Assembly: GCF_003399645.1 (NCBI RefSeq)
Contig: NZ_NBXD01000020.1
Span: 62,001-126,000 of the forward strand
Source of the DNA: Subtercola boreus
GTDB taxonomy: Bacteria > Actinomycetota > Actinomycetes > Actinomycetales > Microbacteriaceae
Length of the DNA: 64,000 nt
Direction of reading: 5' to 3'
The notes beneath the pieces were generated by a model, which saw nothing but the letters and a program-made list of their open reading frames with translations, was not told the DNA's origin and ran no database searches. Positions 63,491 to 64,000 of the stretch are shown in pieces; the stretch's first letter is position 1; each line of letters begins with the position of its first letter. The translations under genes were made by a program, and so were the position numbers.

Positions 63491-64000
63491 GTGGAAGACC
63501 AGCGGCGCACTCCCGGATCACAGACTTCACTTCGTGAAGCCAATCGGGCGCGAATCGTCGATGCGGTGAAGAAGCACGGCGGTCTCACACAGGTCGAACT
63601 CGCCGGGGCCACCGGGCTGTCTCCGGCCACGGTCTCGAACATCGTCAAGGAGCTGTCGAGCTCGGGACTTCTGCATGTCGCGCCGAGCACGCGCAGCGGC
63701 CGCCGGGCTCAGCACGTCACCCTGGCCCACTCGCTCGGCCTGTTCGTGGGTGTGCACTTCAGCACCCGCCACATGCGCATCGCCCTGGCCGACGCGAGCC
63801 ACACCGTCGTCGCCGAACACCACATGCCACTGGCCAAAGACCATCGCGCCGACAACGAACTCGACAAGACCACGCTGCTGCTCGTCGACATGCTCGATTC
63901 GGTCGACGCCACCCTGCAGGAGGTGCTCGCGGTCGGCATCGCTGTTCCGGCGCCGATCGACAGGGAGACCGGCACCACCGCGCGCAGTGGCATCATGCGC
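63491..64000 (+). CDS. ROK family transcriptional regulator, 3' end outside window
   Basis: The first 170 codons of a sugar-responsive repressor. N-terminal winged helix GGLTQVELAGATGLSPATVSNIVKELSSSGLL (about 32-63), then SGRRAQHVTLAHSLGLFVGVHF opening the ROK sugar-kinase-like domain and AVGIAVPAPIDRETG. The zinc motif and DNA-target genes lie beyond the edge. Likely regulates a sugar-uptake operon further right. Confidence 0.92.
   Translation, partial: MEDQRRTPGSQTSLREANRARIVDAVKKHGGLTQVELAGATGLSPATVSNIVKELSSSGLLHVAPSTRSGRRAQHVTLAHSLGLFVGVHFSTRHMRIALADASHTVVAEHHMPLAKDHRADNELDKTTLLLVDMLDSVDATLQEVLAVGIAVPAPIDRETGTTARSGIMR

Overview
The window is high-GC actinobacterial chromosome, most likely Microbacteriaceae; the genus cannot be fixed from sequence alone. 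Supporting signs are a mycothiol S-conjugate amidase (mca), frequent GTG starts, many promoters of the form TANNNT placed 6-8 nt before a start codon (leaderless transcripts), DUF4307, DUF4245 and DUF6264 proteins, and a gene order (ychF ... ispH-xseA-xseB-DUF4245 ... fumC ... phoH-uppS-trhA-mca-DUF4307-greA) that, from memory, resembles the Rv1080c-Rv1112 stretch of Mycobacterium tuberculosis. I see no rRNA, tRNA, CRISPR array, insertion sequence, prophage or integrase.

Layout. 1-4574: the glycine cleavage operon gcvT-gcvH-gcvP (minus strand, gcvP cut by the window edge) behind a tandem glycine riboswitch. 4647-8300: CopC-like copper protein, LON-domain protein, patatin, SURF1. 8409-12264: a tightly overlapping oxidoreductase operon of an SDR, a fused alpha/beta hydrolase and gluconate-2-dehydrogenase-subunit-3-like protein, and a GMC flavin oxidoreductase. 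12317-18676: small proteins, an ABC-F ATPase, a MarR/SDR pair with a clear candidate operator, and a second SDR. 19079-33380: ychF, mmsA, rmuC, glpX, fba, a methyltransferase facing a glycosyltransferase across a repeat-rich junction, DUF6264, ispH, xseAB, DUF4245 and a beta carbonic anhydrase. 33470-41060: fumC, an alditol-oxidase-like flavoenzyme, a lone prepilin peptidase, and a GntR-controlled cluster (TIM-barrel isomerase, DhaK-DhaL kinase, RpiB-type isomerase) that looks like a dihydroxyacetone or tetrulose phosphate pathway. 41126-49527: the conserved phoH-uppS-trhA-mca-greA-ilvA block plus an AI-2E-type exporter. 49634-52927: a YcaQ-type winged-helix protein, a second repeat-rich convergent junction, htpX and lemA. 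53014-58456: a four-gene operon (MFS transporter, PLP deaminase/aldolase-like enzyme, sugar-lactone oxidase, GH1 glucosidase). 58543-62183: a large Ig-like multi-membrane surface protein translationally coupled to a GH76 glycosidase. 62265-64000: a hydrolase, a small conserved protein and a truncated ROK regulator.

How it fits together. Much of the window is housekeeping: one-carbon metabolism, gluconeogenesis (glpX, fba), TCA (fumC), isoprenoid and cell-wall lipid carrier synthesis (ispH, uppS), DNA repair (xseAB, rmuC, ycaQ-like) and thiol detoxification (mca). Between these blocks sit accessory catabolic cassettes for sugars, polyols and glycosides. The most unusual items are the hydrolase/dehydrogenase-subunit fusion operon, the MFS/PLP/lactone-oxidase/GH1 operon with atypical GH1 active-site motifs, the Ig-membrane protein plus GH76 pair, and two convergent junctions that each carry a long hairpin beside GC-rich tandem repeats.
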